Source of the DNA: Candidatus Hodarchaeota archaeon
Lineage (GTDB): Archaea > Asgardarchaeota > Heimdallarchaeia > Hodarchaeales > Hodarchaeaceae
Direction of reading: 5' to 3'
Assembly (NCBI GenBank): GCA_030589605.1
Contig: JAUUVJ010000127.1
Coordinates: forward strand, 1-9,713
Length of the DNA stretch: 9,713 nucleotides
Below the pieces are notes generated by a model that did no database searches, was not told the origin of the DNA, and saw nothing but the letters and a program-made list of their open reading frames with translations. Below are positions 1-5,698 of the stretch, piece after piece. Position numbers and translations under genes: made by a program. The stretch's first letter is position 1. Every line of letters starts with the position of its first letter.

Positions 1-144
1 AATACTAAAACTAAACAAGAAGTAATTTTAGGAGACAGTTTTACAGTTTTAGATAATATAGAACAGAATTCTGTAGATTTCATTGTTACATCACCCCCTT
101 ATTTTAATATTCTAAAGAAGAAACCAGATCATAAAGTTAAGGAA

Positions 145-147
145 TAA
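145..147 (+). other. In-frame ochre stop inside the methyltransferase frame
   Basis: Reading frame 1 gives ...DHKVKE, then TAA, then RLKQNLATDYSNN, with uninterrupted methyltransferase-like sequence on both sides and no change of frame. TAA is not the pyrrolysine codon (TAG), so the known archaeal recoding does not explain it. A single substitution such as GAA or AAA to TAA would be enough. Confidence 0.75.
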
Positions 148-162
148 CGCCTGAAACAAAAT

Positions 163-501
163 TTGGCCACTGATTATTCAAATAATCATAAAGATTTAGG
201 TAATTTTAAGGGTTATCGTGAGTTTTTAGATAGATTAATTTCAATTTTATCTAAATGTGAAAGAGTACTAAACCCTGCTAAGTATATGTGCGTTATAGTA
301 AGTGATTTCAAGCATAAAAGTGAATTTACCCCCTTCCATTCTGATTTGTATTCATTATTAGAATCGGAATCGAGTTTTTCTCTAGAAGGTATATCCTTAC
401 TAATCCAGAATGCCAAGAAATTATATCCTTATGGTTATCCGTTTGCATATGTTCCAAATATTCATCATCAGTATATACTAATATTTAGAAACAAGAAATA
501 A
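163..501 (+). CDS. C-terminal fragment of the interrupted DNA methyltransferase (112 aa if started at TTG)
   Basis: This is the open stretch after the in-frame stop of the methyltransferase. The first usable start is TTG at 163, with no SD-like sequence in the preceding bases (cgcctgaaacaaaat), so independent translation is doubtful. It lacks both the catalytic TSPPY and any motif I, so it could not methylate DNA alone. It does keep the strand/helix elements that follow motif IV and a Tyr/Pro/Gly-rich stretch (KLYPYGYPFAYVPN) before the last strand. It is listed separately because automatic annotation would call it as a gene; I regard it as part of the 1-501 pseudogene. Confidence 0.5.
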   Translation: MATDYSNNHKDLGNFKGYREFLDRLISILSKCERVLNPAKYMCVIVSDFKHKSEFTPFHSDLYSLLESESSFSLEGISLLIQNAKKLYPYGYPFAYVPNIHHQYILIFRNKK

Positions 502-510
502 CAACTAAAA

Positions 511-517
511 AAGTGAG
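511..517 (+). promoter_or_regulatory. SD-like AAGTGAG before the TTG start at 524
   Basis: The GTGA core matches part of the sequence complementary to the archaeal 16S 3' end and lies 6 nt before TTG 524. The in-frame ATGs at 584 and 596 have no comparable site, which favours the longer start. Confidence 0.4.
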
Positions 518-523
518 TTTAAT

Positions 524-1345
524 TTGGATTCTTTACATTCTAGAAATCAAAAGGATAAAACTACTAAATTTACCCCAAAAGAAATGAATGATCAAATGAA
601 TACGATAATTGAAGGAGATTTTTTAGAGATAGTTAAGAGATTTCCTGATAATTCTTTTGATTTAATAATTGCAGACCCCCCCTATAATCTCGGAAAAAAT
701 TTTGGAACGGAAAAAATATGGGATGATTTTCGCACATGGCTAGATTGGTGTAAAACTTGGATCGTAGAATGCCGCCGAGTGCTGAAACCCACTGGATCCA
801 TATTTATTTACGGAATACATCATTATCTCTGCTTTATTCAAGTTTTTTTGTATGAGATAGGGCTGAAATATAGACGACAAATTATCTGGCATTATGAAAA
901 TGCGTTCTCTACCTATACTCGAAGCCCAAGAGCATTATATGAATCGATCATATGGTTCTCTAAAAGTGATGAATATACCTATAATATGATAAGAGAACCC
1001 TATAAAAGCCAGGAACGATTAAAAAATAAAATCATTAAAAATGGCAAAGTGTGGAAACCCAATCCTGAAGGCAGACATGGAGGGGATGTATGGAACATTC
1101 CTATACTAGCTGGTAAACGTTTTGCGAAAGAAAAAACCAACCATCCCACCCAAAAACCCTTAGCTCTTTGTAGAAAAATAGTAAAACACTTTTCAAATCG
1201 TGGAAATTTAATTTTAGTCCCTTTCACAGGATCGGGATCAGAATGTATTGCGTGTAAGATAGAAAATCGAATGTTTATAGCAACAGAATTAAATCCTCAA
1301 TACGTTCGATTAGCGGAACGACGAATTAACTCAATGTTAATATAA
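524..1345 (+). CDS. DNA adenine-type (DPPY) site-specific methyltransferase, beta class
   Basis: This 273-aa protein should transfer a methyl group from AdoMet to a base in a specific DNA site, most likely N6-adenine given DPPY. Motif IV is ADPPYNLGKNF (residues 50-60). It is followed by an RVLKPTGSIFIYG strand, a central basic region that probably contains the target-recognition part, HPTQKP (207-212), and a late motif I, LVPFTGSGSE (231-240). Motif IV before motif I is the beta-class order. The usual Asp of DPFxGSG is Val here. The TTG start at 524 is chosen because AAGTGAG lies about 6 nt upstream; ATG at 584 or 596 would trim 20-24 poorly conserved residues and still keep the domain, which begins near 'NTIIEGD'. 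It starts 22 nt after the interrupted methyltransferase, so the two are probably co-transcribed. No endonuclease gene is visible; it may be orphan or part of a restriction system extending leftward. Confidence 0.88.
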   Translation: MDSLHSRNQKDKTTKFTPKEMNDQMNTIIEGDFLEIVKRFPDNSFDLIIADPPYNLGKNFGTEKIWDDFRTWLDWCKTWIVECRRVLKPTGSIFIYGIHHYLCFIQVFLYEIGLKYRRQIIWHYENAFSTYTRSPRALYESIIWFSKSDEYTYNMIREPYKSQERLKNKIIKNGKVWKPNPEGRHGGDVWNIPILAGKRFAKEKTNHPTQKPLALCRKIVKHFSNRGNLILVPFTGSGSECIACKIENRMFIATELNPQYVRLAERRINSMLI

Positions 1346-1506
1346 CAAGAAGATATTACCTCTCGTGCTCGAATACTCTGTTAATTTGCTATTGAGCAAC
1401 TCAGTACTCTGTATAATATTTCAGATTTTTCATATGTTTTTCAAAACCTTTTGATGATTAATTCACAAGTGAGATTTTAGACTTTGATTAATAACTTTTT
1501 CTTCTT
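1346..1506. other. Convergent intergenic region with T-runs and a small hairpin
   Basis: These 161 nt separate the plus-strand methyltransferase from the minus-strand oxidoreductase. There is a perfect 5-bp stem TTGCT/AGCAA with a 4-nt loop (1386-1399), and two T5 runs at about 1426-1440 on the plus strand that could terminate the methyltransferase transcript. Two similar words, ATACTCTGTTAAT and GTACTCTGTATAAT, lie about 32 nt apart. No ORF or RNA gene is recognised. Confidence 0.3.
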
Positions 1507-2607
1507 TCATTTAAGTGGACATTCCAAGGTTCCATAAAATATGCTGGTATAACATGCATTACAGCTTTCACAAAATGCAGGTGTGTGATCACCACTTTCC
1601 CATCGATTTGGAAGGTCTGGTTCGTAAATTAACGGTCTACTCATTGATATAAAATCAGCAATCCCTTTTTGGATGAATTTTTCCGCTGATAATGGATTTC
1701 TAATCCCACCCATAAGAATAATTTTACAATCATCGGTGATCTCTCGAATTTCTTCCGCTGCTGATAGAAAATAATTCTCTTCTTCAGGGGTTTTTATTTC
1801 CACACTAGGAAGGGTATTATCTGTTCCTATAAGATCACCACCTCCTCCACTTGGTTCTATCGCATCAATTCCTGTCTCTGATATGATCTTTGCAATTGCT
1901 TTTCCTTCGTCTAAAGATAAACCACCTGGTAAATCCCCGTCCTGAGATTGTAATTTAATAATTATAGGGAAATTCTTTCCAATTTCGTCTCTAAGACCGT
2001 TGTAAATCTCTACTAAGATTTTTGTGCGGTTCAGAATGCTTCCACCAAATTCATCAGTCCTTTTGTTAGTAAATGGAGATAAAAAACTGCTTAGAAGATA
2101 TCCGTGAGCAGCGTGCAATTGAACCATATCATATCCGCTTTCAAAAGCTCTCCGACCACATTCCACAAAAAAAGGAATAATATTTTTTGTGATTTCTTCT
2201 GTAGAAAGTGCGCGTGGAACACGGCCCGTTACAGGGTAAAAAATTGAAGAAGGTGCAACTGCTTCATACTTTTTATATGCACTTTGACGGCCTGCGTGAA
2301 CAATTTGAGCAGAAATTTTCACATCATAATCATGGACAGCTTCAGTCAACTTCCTATGACTTAAAATAAATTCATCACTATATAGACTAGTTCCATTCTT
2401 TGATAGAGTACTTGAAGGATCAACTGCAATCCCGCCTGTGATAATTAATCCAACTCCCCCTTCAGCTAAATCGGTATAAAGTTTAATGATCTGATCACTA
2501 GGATGACCATCCTCAGCCATGTTCTCTGCTGTCGCTGATCTCACGAATCTATTTTTTACTTGGACATTTCCAATTTTCTCTGAATTAAATAAGTTTTTCA
2601 GCTCCAT
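1507..2607 (-). CDS. Old Yellow Enzyme family NAD(P)H:flavin oxidoreductase with C-terminal Cys cluster
   Basis: This 366-aa FMN-binding TIM-barrel oxidoreductase should reduce activated C=C bonds (enones, enoyl thioesters or similar) using NAD(P)H. Family signatures are KNRFVRSATAE (18-28), the barrel-strand motif HAAHGYLLSSFLSPFTNKR (165-183), then DEFGGS and NR, MGGIRNP (299-305) and SMSRPLIYEPDL (321-332). The C-terminus has Cys346, 349, 352 and 363 (C-x2-C-x2-C-x10-C), close to the 4Fe-4S site of 2,4-dienoyl-CoA reductase-type members. The C-terminal flavin/NAD domains of those longer enzymes are absent, so electrons must arrive from NAD(P)H directly or from a partner. The frame is open upstream to 2736, but the alignable protein begins at MELKNLF; ATG 2607 is chosen because a TATA-like box lies inside the extension. 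Physiological substrate unknown. Confidence 0.9.
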   Translation of the reverse strand: MELKNLFNSEKIGNVQVKNRFVRSATAENMAEDGHPSDQIIKLYTDLAEGGVGLIITGGIAVDPSSTLSKNGTSLYSDEFILSHRKLTEAVHDYDVKISAQIVHAGRQSAYKKYEAVAPSSIFYPVTGRVPRALSTEEITKNIIPFFVECGRRAFESGYDMVQLHAAHGYLLSSFLSPFTNKRTDEFGGSILNRTKILVEIYNGLRDEIGKNFPIIIKLQSQDGDLPGGLSLDEGKAIAKIISETGIDAIEPSGGGGDLIGTDNTLPSVEIKTPEEENYFLSAAEEIREITDDCKIILMGGIRNPLSAEKFIQKGIADFISMSRPLIYEPDLPNRWESGDHTPAFCESCNACYTSIFYGTLECPLK

Positions 2608-2640
2608 CTTCTTATCTTTCCTGATTTGGGGACATAATTC

Positions 2641-2650
2641 AATATATGCA
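2641..2650 (-). promoter_or_regulatory. TATA-like box for the OYE-family oxidoreductase
   Basis: On the minus strand the sequence reads TGCATATATT. Archaeal spacing (about 25 nt) would put transcription start near 2618-2622, giving a leader of roughly 10-15 nt before ATG 2607. This position inside the longer open frame is the main argument against a start at 2736. Confidence 0.45.
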
Positions 2651-2825
2651 TGATTAAAATTAATTGTTTTCGTTGATTTCGAGCAAGGTGATTTACATGA
2701 AAAGAGTAAATACTGTTGTAATATATTAAACGACATTGCTCAATACATTTTTTGTATAGTTAAAGAGTAACTAATTACTATTTTTAATCATATGTATAAG
2801 AAAAATCAAGATTGTAAAATATTCA

Positions 2826-2842
2826 GGAAAAGAAAAAAATGT
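2826..2842 (-). terminator. Oligo-T terminator after the Mrp ATPase
   Basis: On the minus strand, T7 (complement of 2833-2839) followed by C and T4 (2828-2831) lies about 20 nt after the stop at 2859. Archaeal RNA polymerase terminates at such T-runs without a strong hairpin. Together with the separate TATA-like box at 2641-2650 this suggests that the oxidoreductase is not simply the second gene of an mrp operon. Confidence 0.4.
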
Positions 2843-2858
2843 GGAAATAGGAAGAAAC

Positions 2859-3653
2859 TCACTTTAACTTCTTTTGAATTTTATCAACAATAGGTCTGAA
2901 ATAGTCGAATGGTACAGATATCCCCTTATCTTCTTCGGAACGAATGGTTGGATCAAGTGGAATCTGTCCTAGAAGTTCTGTATCAAATTCCAGAGCCATT
3001 TTTAATCCTCCACCTGCCCCAAACAAGTCATGCTTGGTATTACAGGAAGGACAAATAAATGATGACATGTTTTCTATTATTCCAAGTACTGGTCGTTCCA
3101 TCTTTCGCGACATTACAAGAGATTTTCCTGTATCAAGAACAGAAATAGCTTGAGGGGTTGTAACTATAACAACTCCATCCATATCAGGTATCATTTGCAT
3201 CACTGAGATCGCTTCGTCTCCTGTACCTGGTGGCATATCAAAAATCAGAACTTCTAGATCTCCCCATTCAAAATCAGTCAAAAATTGTTGAATAGCCTTG
3301 ATTTTTAATGGTCCTCGCCAAATAACTGGACTAGAAGGATTTTCAAGAAAAAAAGCCATTGAAATAACCTTAATCCCAAGAGGACCAATTATTGGACTAA
3401 GTTTGTCATTTTCTTGTGGTTCGATTCTCTTATCTTCCATTCCTAGAATCTTTGGAATGTTTGGACCTGAGAAGTCTAAATCAGCAATGCCGATTTTTCC
3501 TGACGGATATTTTTCTGCAAATGCCAAAGCAAGGTTAGCAGCAACAGTTGATTTTCCAACGCCTCCTTTGCCAGAAAGTACAACGATTTTATGTTTAATT
3601 TTTTTAATATGTTCTCTAATTTCCTGATCAGGTGTTTTTAATTGAGTTTGCAT
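2859..3653 (-). CDS. Mrp/Nbp35/ApbC-type iron-sulfur cluster carrier P-loop ATPase
   Basis: This 264-aa cytosolic P-loop NTPase of the MinD/Mrp class is expected to bind a labile [4Fe-4S] cluster at a dimer interface and deliver it to apoproteins using ATP. It has the deviant Walker A KGGVGKS (29-35) with the signature Lys, ADLDFSGPNIP (57-67), and the Mrp hallmark DMPPGTGDE (139-147). ENMSSFICPSC (194-204) contains the CxxC pair Cys201/Cys204 that bridges the cluster in carriers. The fused DUF59/MIP18 N-terminal domain of many bacterial Mrp proteins is absent, as in most archaeal versions; length is normal for that form. The ATG start is supported by GAAGG 8 nt upstream (complement of 3662-3666). 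It is transcribed toward the oxidoreductase, whose cysteine cluster could be a client (inference). Confidence 0.93.
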   Translation of the reverse strand: MQTQLKTPDQEIREHIKKIKHKIVVLSGKGGVGKSTVAANLALAFAEKYPSGKIGIADLDFSGPNIPKILGMEDKRIEPQENDKLSPIIGPLGIKVISMAFFLENPSSPVIWRGPLKIKAIQQFLTDFEWGDLEVLIFDMPPGTGDEAISVMQMIPDMDGVVIVTTPQAISVLDTGKSLVMSRKMERPVLGIIENMSSFICPSCNTKHDLFGAGGGLKMALEFDTELLGQIPLDPTIRSEEDKGISVPFDYFRPIVDKIQKKLK

Positions 3654-4121
3654 CTAGTTATCCTTCAATGATTCATTGGTGCTTTTTTTTCCCTTAATTA
3701 GAATTCAAAAGAGCTGAATAATCATCAGTTTAAGGCAATACTCTAACTATTGGACACATAAATATGAAGATCGCTTTAATGATTTCAACTACTCAAAATG
3801 TTAATTATTCAACATTTCTACTCAAAGTATTCATTTCAGAAAGTTCTCTTTAGCTTTTCGAACTGCTGCGCTTTTGTGTTGAATGACTTTGATTTTAACC
3901 TTTATTTTGATAAAATCCTTCTAAATAACTTTTTATCTTTACTGTTGAGTTTAATCTATCTTTTTTTTCAAATAGGACTATTTATCTTTTACATCTGGAG
4001 GATGTTTTACATAATTATTGATATAATGTTGTAATGAGTCATTGATAGCTTTGTCTAAAAGGTGATCTTTCTTTTTTACACGAACAACCCTCTCGAGTTT
4101 GATCTTTAAGCCATTAAAAAT

Positions 4122-4131
4122 AAGTATACTT
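4122..4131. repeat. 10-bp perfect palindrome AAGTATACTT
   Basis: A perfect self-complementary 10-mer, about 140 nt before the start at 4268 and the leftmost of three dyad elements in that upstream region. It could be a regulator site; in AT-rich DNA a palindrome of this size alone can be chance. Confidence 0.35.
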
Positions 4132-4150
4132 CATTTGAAATTTTTGCTAG

Positions 4151-4179
4151 AGTGACACATTTTCGAAAAACTTGTCACT
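4151..4179. repeat. Inverted repeat AGTGACA-N15-TGTCACT
   Basis: The 7-bp arms at 4151-4157 and 4173-4179 match perfectly. The 15-nt spacer contains a nested palindrome TTTTCGAAAA (4160-4169) with almost the same centre. Arm spacing of about two helical turns centre to centre is typical of dimeric-regulator operators. It is less likely a terminator: no T-run follows and the nearest upstream gene points away. Confidence 0.45.
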
Positions 4180-4206
4180 TTCGCGTATCTTGCCGCTATA
4201 TCTACA

Positions 4207-4233
4207 TGTGTTATACATGTTTTTTATAACACA
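4207..4233. promoter_or_regulatory. 9-bp inverted repeat TGTGTTATA-N9-TATAACACA overlapping a TATA-like box
   Basis: Perfect 9-bp arms lie at 4207-4215 and 4225-4233 with a 9-nt spacer. The right arm overlaps TTTATAA (4223-4229), the best TATA-box candidate for the operon: its spacing puts transcription start near 4250 and translation start at 4268. Two copies of ACATGT (4204-4209 and 4215-4220) are interleaved. A protein bound to this dyad would cover the TATA box, so repression, perhaps autoregulation by one of the operon's own proteins, is the simplest reading (inference). Confidence 0.5.
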
Positions 4234-4243
4234 CTACCTATTT
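4233..4243 (+). repeat. ACTACCTATTT, copy 1 of an 11-bp word shared by two upstream regions
   Basis: The 11-mer is followed by GAAAA and then AAGGATG just before the gene at 4268. The same word, also followed by (A)GAAAA and later AAGGATG, occurs at 5688-5698 upstream of the paralog at 5936. It may be a leftover of the duplication or a shared leader element. Confidence 0.3.
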
Positions 4244-4267
4244 GAAAAACCAAGGATGCGTTATTAA

Positions 4268-4537
4268 ATGCACGTTACTCAACAATTTGGACTGAAAAAA
4301 TCATTAGATCATCTTTTCCAGCTAATTTACATGTCTTCCAATCTTTTTTCATCATTTGAGATTCAAGATCAGCTGTGTTTTCTCGAAATTAGCAATAAAA
4401 CTCCTTATTCCGAAGTAGATCAACAAAAACTTTTAACGTATTTCCTTGACTTGGTAGAACATTTTACCCACGAGAAAATTCATTTGATACAAGATCCTGT
4501 GAATACCACTCGTTATGCGGTTAGTGGAGGTCTCTAG
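4268..4537 (+). CDS. Small protein of unknown function (89 aa), first gene of a three-gene operon
   Basis: I do not recognise this protein. It is a small, probably cytosolic, mixed helix/strand protein. It has a predicted helix near LKKSLDHLFQLIYMSS, a hydrophobic stretch QLCFLEI that could be a strand, and another helix near QQKLLTYFLDLVEHF. It has no membrane segment, signal peptide or Cys/His metal site. Reality as a gene is supported by the TATA-like box about 40 nt upstream, an AAGGAT SD-like site (spacing about 12 nt, slightly long), and tight coupling to the next gene: its stop at 4535-4537 is 2 nt before the next ATG, and the next gene's ribosome site lies within its last codons. Very close spacing suggests that it acts with the 158-aa protein, perhaps as its partner. 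Confidence 0.7.
   Translation: MHVTQQFGLKKSLDHLFQLIYMSSNLFSSFEIQDQLCFLEISNKTPYSEVDQQKLLTYFLDLVEHFTHEKIHLIQDPVNTTRYAVSGGL
4526..4530 (+). promoter_or_regulatory. SD site GGAGG inside the end of the 89-aa gene
   Basis: GGAGG lies 9 nt before ATG 4540 and within the final codons (S-G-G-L) of the preceding gene. This is the strongest SD in the window and points to translational coupling of the first two operon genes. Confidence 0.7.
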
Positions 4538-4539
4538 TC

Positions 4540-5016
4540 ATGTATTCTGATTATTTTTCCGTTCACAGAGATGAATTATCTCAAAAACGAGAGAAGAAAG
4601 ACGTATTTCGGAATGATACAATTATGAATGATGAGGATAATAGACAAAAAGCAATTGAGGTAAGTGAGGAGAAATTAGCCATGTTCTCTGATGTCGCTGA
4701 TCGTGCTCTTTTGTTACTTTCTTTCAAGGATACACCAACTCAGAATTTAAGACATGTTATGAAGATTCTTGGAATCCAAACTCTAGAAGAAAAGAGGCAT
4801 ATTCTGAAAATTATCTTTCGTTTAATCCAAGAAGGTACTGTCTATATCCCACGTGGGATTGGTACTCTAATTGATACACGATTCCAATTTGACTTAGATA
4901 GTCCAATAGATAATGAGAATATTGATCTATGTCTGCTCAAACCTTATGACCAGCTGATTGAGGGATTACAAAAAGAGATCCTTGAATTACAGGAAGAAGA
5001 TGAAAAAATAAAATAA
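4540..5016 (+). CDS. Unknown 158-aa protein, founding copy of a locally duplicated family (possible winged-helix-like core)
   Basis: The function is not recognised. Residues 1-50 are charged and probably disordered. Residues 51-151 form the conserved core shared gaplessly with the protein at 5936-6322. The core has a helix DRALLLLSFKD, the signature SFKDTPTQNLR (61-71), a helix around HVMKILGI, a long helix TLEEKRHILKIIFRLIQEG, and a strand TVYIPRG followed by a turn. Three helices then a strand/turn resembles a winged-helix fold; this is pattern inference, not a family match. The block NIDLCLL-x-PYD (127-136) is also invariant between copies, followed by an acidic C-terminal helix likely to form a coiled coil. 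There is no membrane segment or catalytic motif. It is the middle gene of the operon. DNA binding, possibly at the upstream palindromes, is one hypothesis; a structural or adaptor role is equally open. Confidence 0.75.
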   Translation: MYSDYFSVHRDELSQKREKKDVFRNDTIMNDEDNRQKAIEVSEEKLAMFSDVADRALLLLSFKDTPTQNLRHVMKILGIQTLEEKRHILKIIFRLIQEGTVYIPRGIGTLIDTRFQFDLDSPIDNENIDLCLLKPYDQLIEGLQKEILELQEEDEKIK

Positions 5017-5020
5017 TTTT

Positions 5021-5025
5021 GGAGA
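5021..5025 (+). promoter_or_regulatory. SD site GGAGA deciding the GTG start at 5033
   Basis: GGAGA ends 7 nt before GTG 5033, an ideal spacing. The ATG that overlaps it (5025) is followed at once by CGA AAG TGA and is not usable, so GTG is the initiator. Confidence 0.6.
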
Positions 5026-5032
5026 TGCGAAA

Positions 5033-5473
5033 GTGACTCTTAATAATATTATATCAAATGGTTCTAATGGGCCAGATGATAAAGAAAAAAAAATAAAGGA
5101 ATTTAACGAGCTTAAAAAACTGTTAAATGTTAATGATACAGTATCCGAACATGAAATCATCGCTACTTGTCGAATCTTAAAGCATATGCAAACTCAATTA
5201 GATATTTCATCTCTAACACCTAATCATGAACTTGTTTCTTTATACAATAAATTGAAAGAAATTCGTGCTATTTTTGATCTTGAAACAAATAATTTTAAAC
5301 AATTAAATGATCTTCTTATTGAGATCACAACTGTTCGAGAGATGGCTAACTTTGCAGAAGACAAACCTTTAGCAGACCTTCTTTTCGCACTTAGAGGGAA
5401 AAACATTTCTTCTTATGGTATTGGCAAAAATTCTCTCTTAGAAAAGTTGCTAAGATATTATCTTGAAAAATAA
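5033..5473 (+). CDS. Unknown mostly helical protein (146 aa), third gene of the operon
   Basis: No family is recognised. The sequence is hydrophilic and predicted mainly alpha-helical: a charged N-terminal segment rich in Asn and Lys, a helix KKIKEFNELKKLLN, a central amphipathic run around LVSLYNKLKEIRAIFDL, and a C-terminal part with ADLLFALRGK and SLLEKLLRYYLEK. There are no transmembrane segments and only one Cys (residue 46, in IIATCRILK). It starts at GTG, 16 nt after the 158-aa gene, with a good SD, so it is the last member of the operon. A T7 run with a small stem follows its stop. It is not similar to either neighbour by eye. Co-expression with the other two suggests a shared complex (inference). 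Confidence 0.7.
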   Translation: MTLNNIISNGSNGPDDKEKKIKEFNELKKLLNVNDTVSEHEIIATCRILKHMQTQLDISSLTPNHELVSLYNKLKEIRAIFDLETNNFKQLNDLLIEITTVREMANFAEDKPLADLLFALRGKNISSYGIGKNSLLEKLLRYYLEK

Positions 5474-5475
5474 GA

Positions 5476-5505
5476 AAATTTTTTTCATAAACTTGAATAA
5501 AGTTT
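5476..5505 (+). terminator. Probable terminator of the three-gene operon
   Basis: A T7 run (5479-5485) lies just after the stop at 5473, followed by a short stem AAACTT (5489-5494)/AAGTTT (5500-5505) with a 5-nt loop. The T-run alone would suffice for archaeal termination. Confidence 0.4.
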
Positions 5506-5687
5506 AAAGATAGTAATACGGACATTCTTGGAAGCATAGCATGTCTATTTCTTACAATATTTCGTTATTATATATCAAAATTAAAACTATTTCTTATAGG
5601 CAGTGAATAATATCAATTAAGTCCTTTTAAGAATGTCTTTAGATGTAAACTAAATTTCTTAGAACGATTGCTGTTCTCTTTCATTGA

Positions 5688-5698
5688 ACTACCTATTT
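5688..5698 (+). repeat. ACTACCTATTT, copy 2
   Basis: Identical to 4233-4243 and also followed within 25 nt by GAAAA and AAGGATG. It lies about 240 nt before the paralog at 5936, not directly at its start. Confidence 0.3.

Larger units (their letters stand above)
1..501 (+). pseudogene. DNA methyltransferase (TSPPY type), 5'-truncated by window edge and interrupted by an in-frame TAA
   Basis: The reading frame is open from base 1 and carries a target-base site typical of N4-cytosine/N6-adenine DNA methyltransferases: a V-D-F-I-V strand followed by TSPPY (nt 88-102). It stops at TAA (145-147). The same frame then continues without another stop to the TAA at 499-501. The continuation looks like the rest of the same enzyme: a YREFLDRL helix, a 'CERVLNPAKYMCVIVSDF' segment, and a C-terminal 'NIHHQYILIFR' strand. 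The protein ends without a PFxGSG motif, so motif I (AdoMet binding) should lie upstream of the window, as in classes where motif I precedes motif IV. One nonsense codon therefore separates the catalytic site from the C-terminal third. Either the gene is recently inactivated or the base is a sequencing/assembly error. Family call is confident; target sequence unknown. Confidence 0.8.
3654..4267. other. 614-nt divergent intergenic region; left part empty, right part palindrome-rich
   Basis: This lies between the minus-strand Mrp gene and the plus-strand small-gene operon. A 78-codon plus-strand ORF at 3798-4034 is very hydrophobic and Phe/Leu/Ile-rich, has no SD site and starts in T-rich sequence; I do not call it as a gene. 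From about 4120 to 4233 the region holds a cluster of dyad elements (listed separately) that look like the control region of the operon beginning at 4268. No tRNA, rRNA or CRISPR pattern is seen. Confidence 0.5.

Noticed and set aside
1000..1227. 75-codon minus-strand ORF inside the DPPY methyltransferase
   Set aside because: It is a shadow of a conserved coding region.
2608..2736. 43-residue N-terminal extension of the OYE-family protein
   Set aside because: The extension has no family similarity, and the normal N-terminus (MELKNLFNSEKIG) begins at 2607 with a TATA-like box inside the extension.
3298..3627. 109-codon plus-strand ORF opposite the Mrp gene
   Set aside because: It is antisense to a clearly conserved P-loop ATPase, with no start signals or domain.
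3714..3728. Near-palindrome CTGAATAATCATCAG with a C/D-box-like look on the minus strand
   Set aside because: It has CTGATGA but not the required RTGATGA, no properly placed D box, and no guide-length spacing, so a C/D box RNA is not supported.
3798..4034. 78-codon hydrophobic plus-strand ORF
   Set aside because: It is made almost entirely of Phe, Leu, Ile, Tyr and Asn encoded by T-rich DNA, has no SD or TATA-like box, and lies in a divergent intergenic region. It looks like low-complexity AT-rich sequence rather than a small membrane protein, though the latter cannot be fully excluded.
5521..5637. Inverted pair GACATTCTT/AAGAATGTC about 100 nt apart
   Set aside because: A 9-bp match over this distance in AT-rich noncoding DNA is expected by chance, and nothing else supports a stem or element boundaries.
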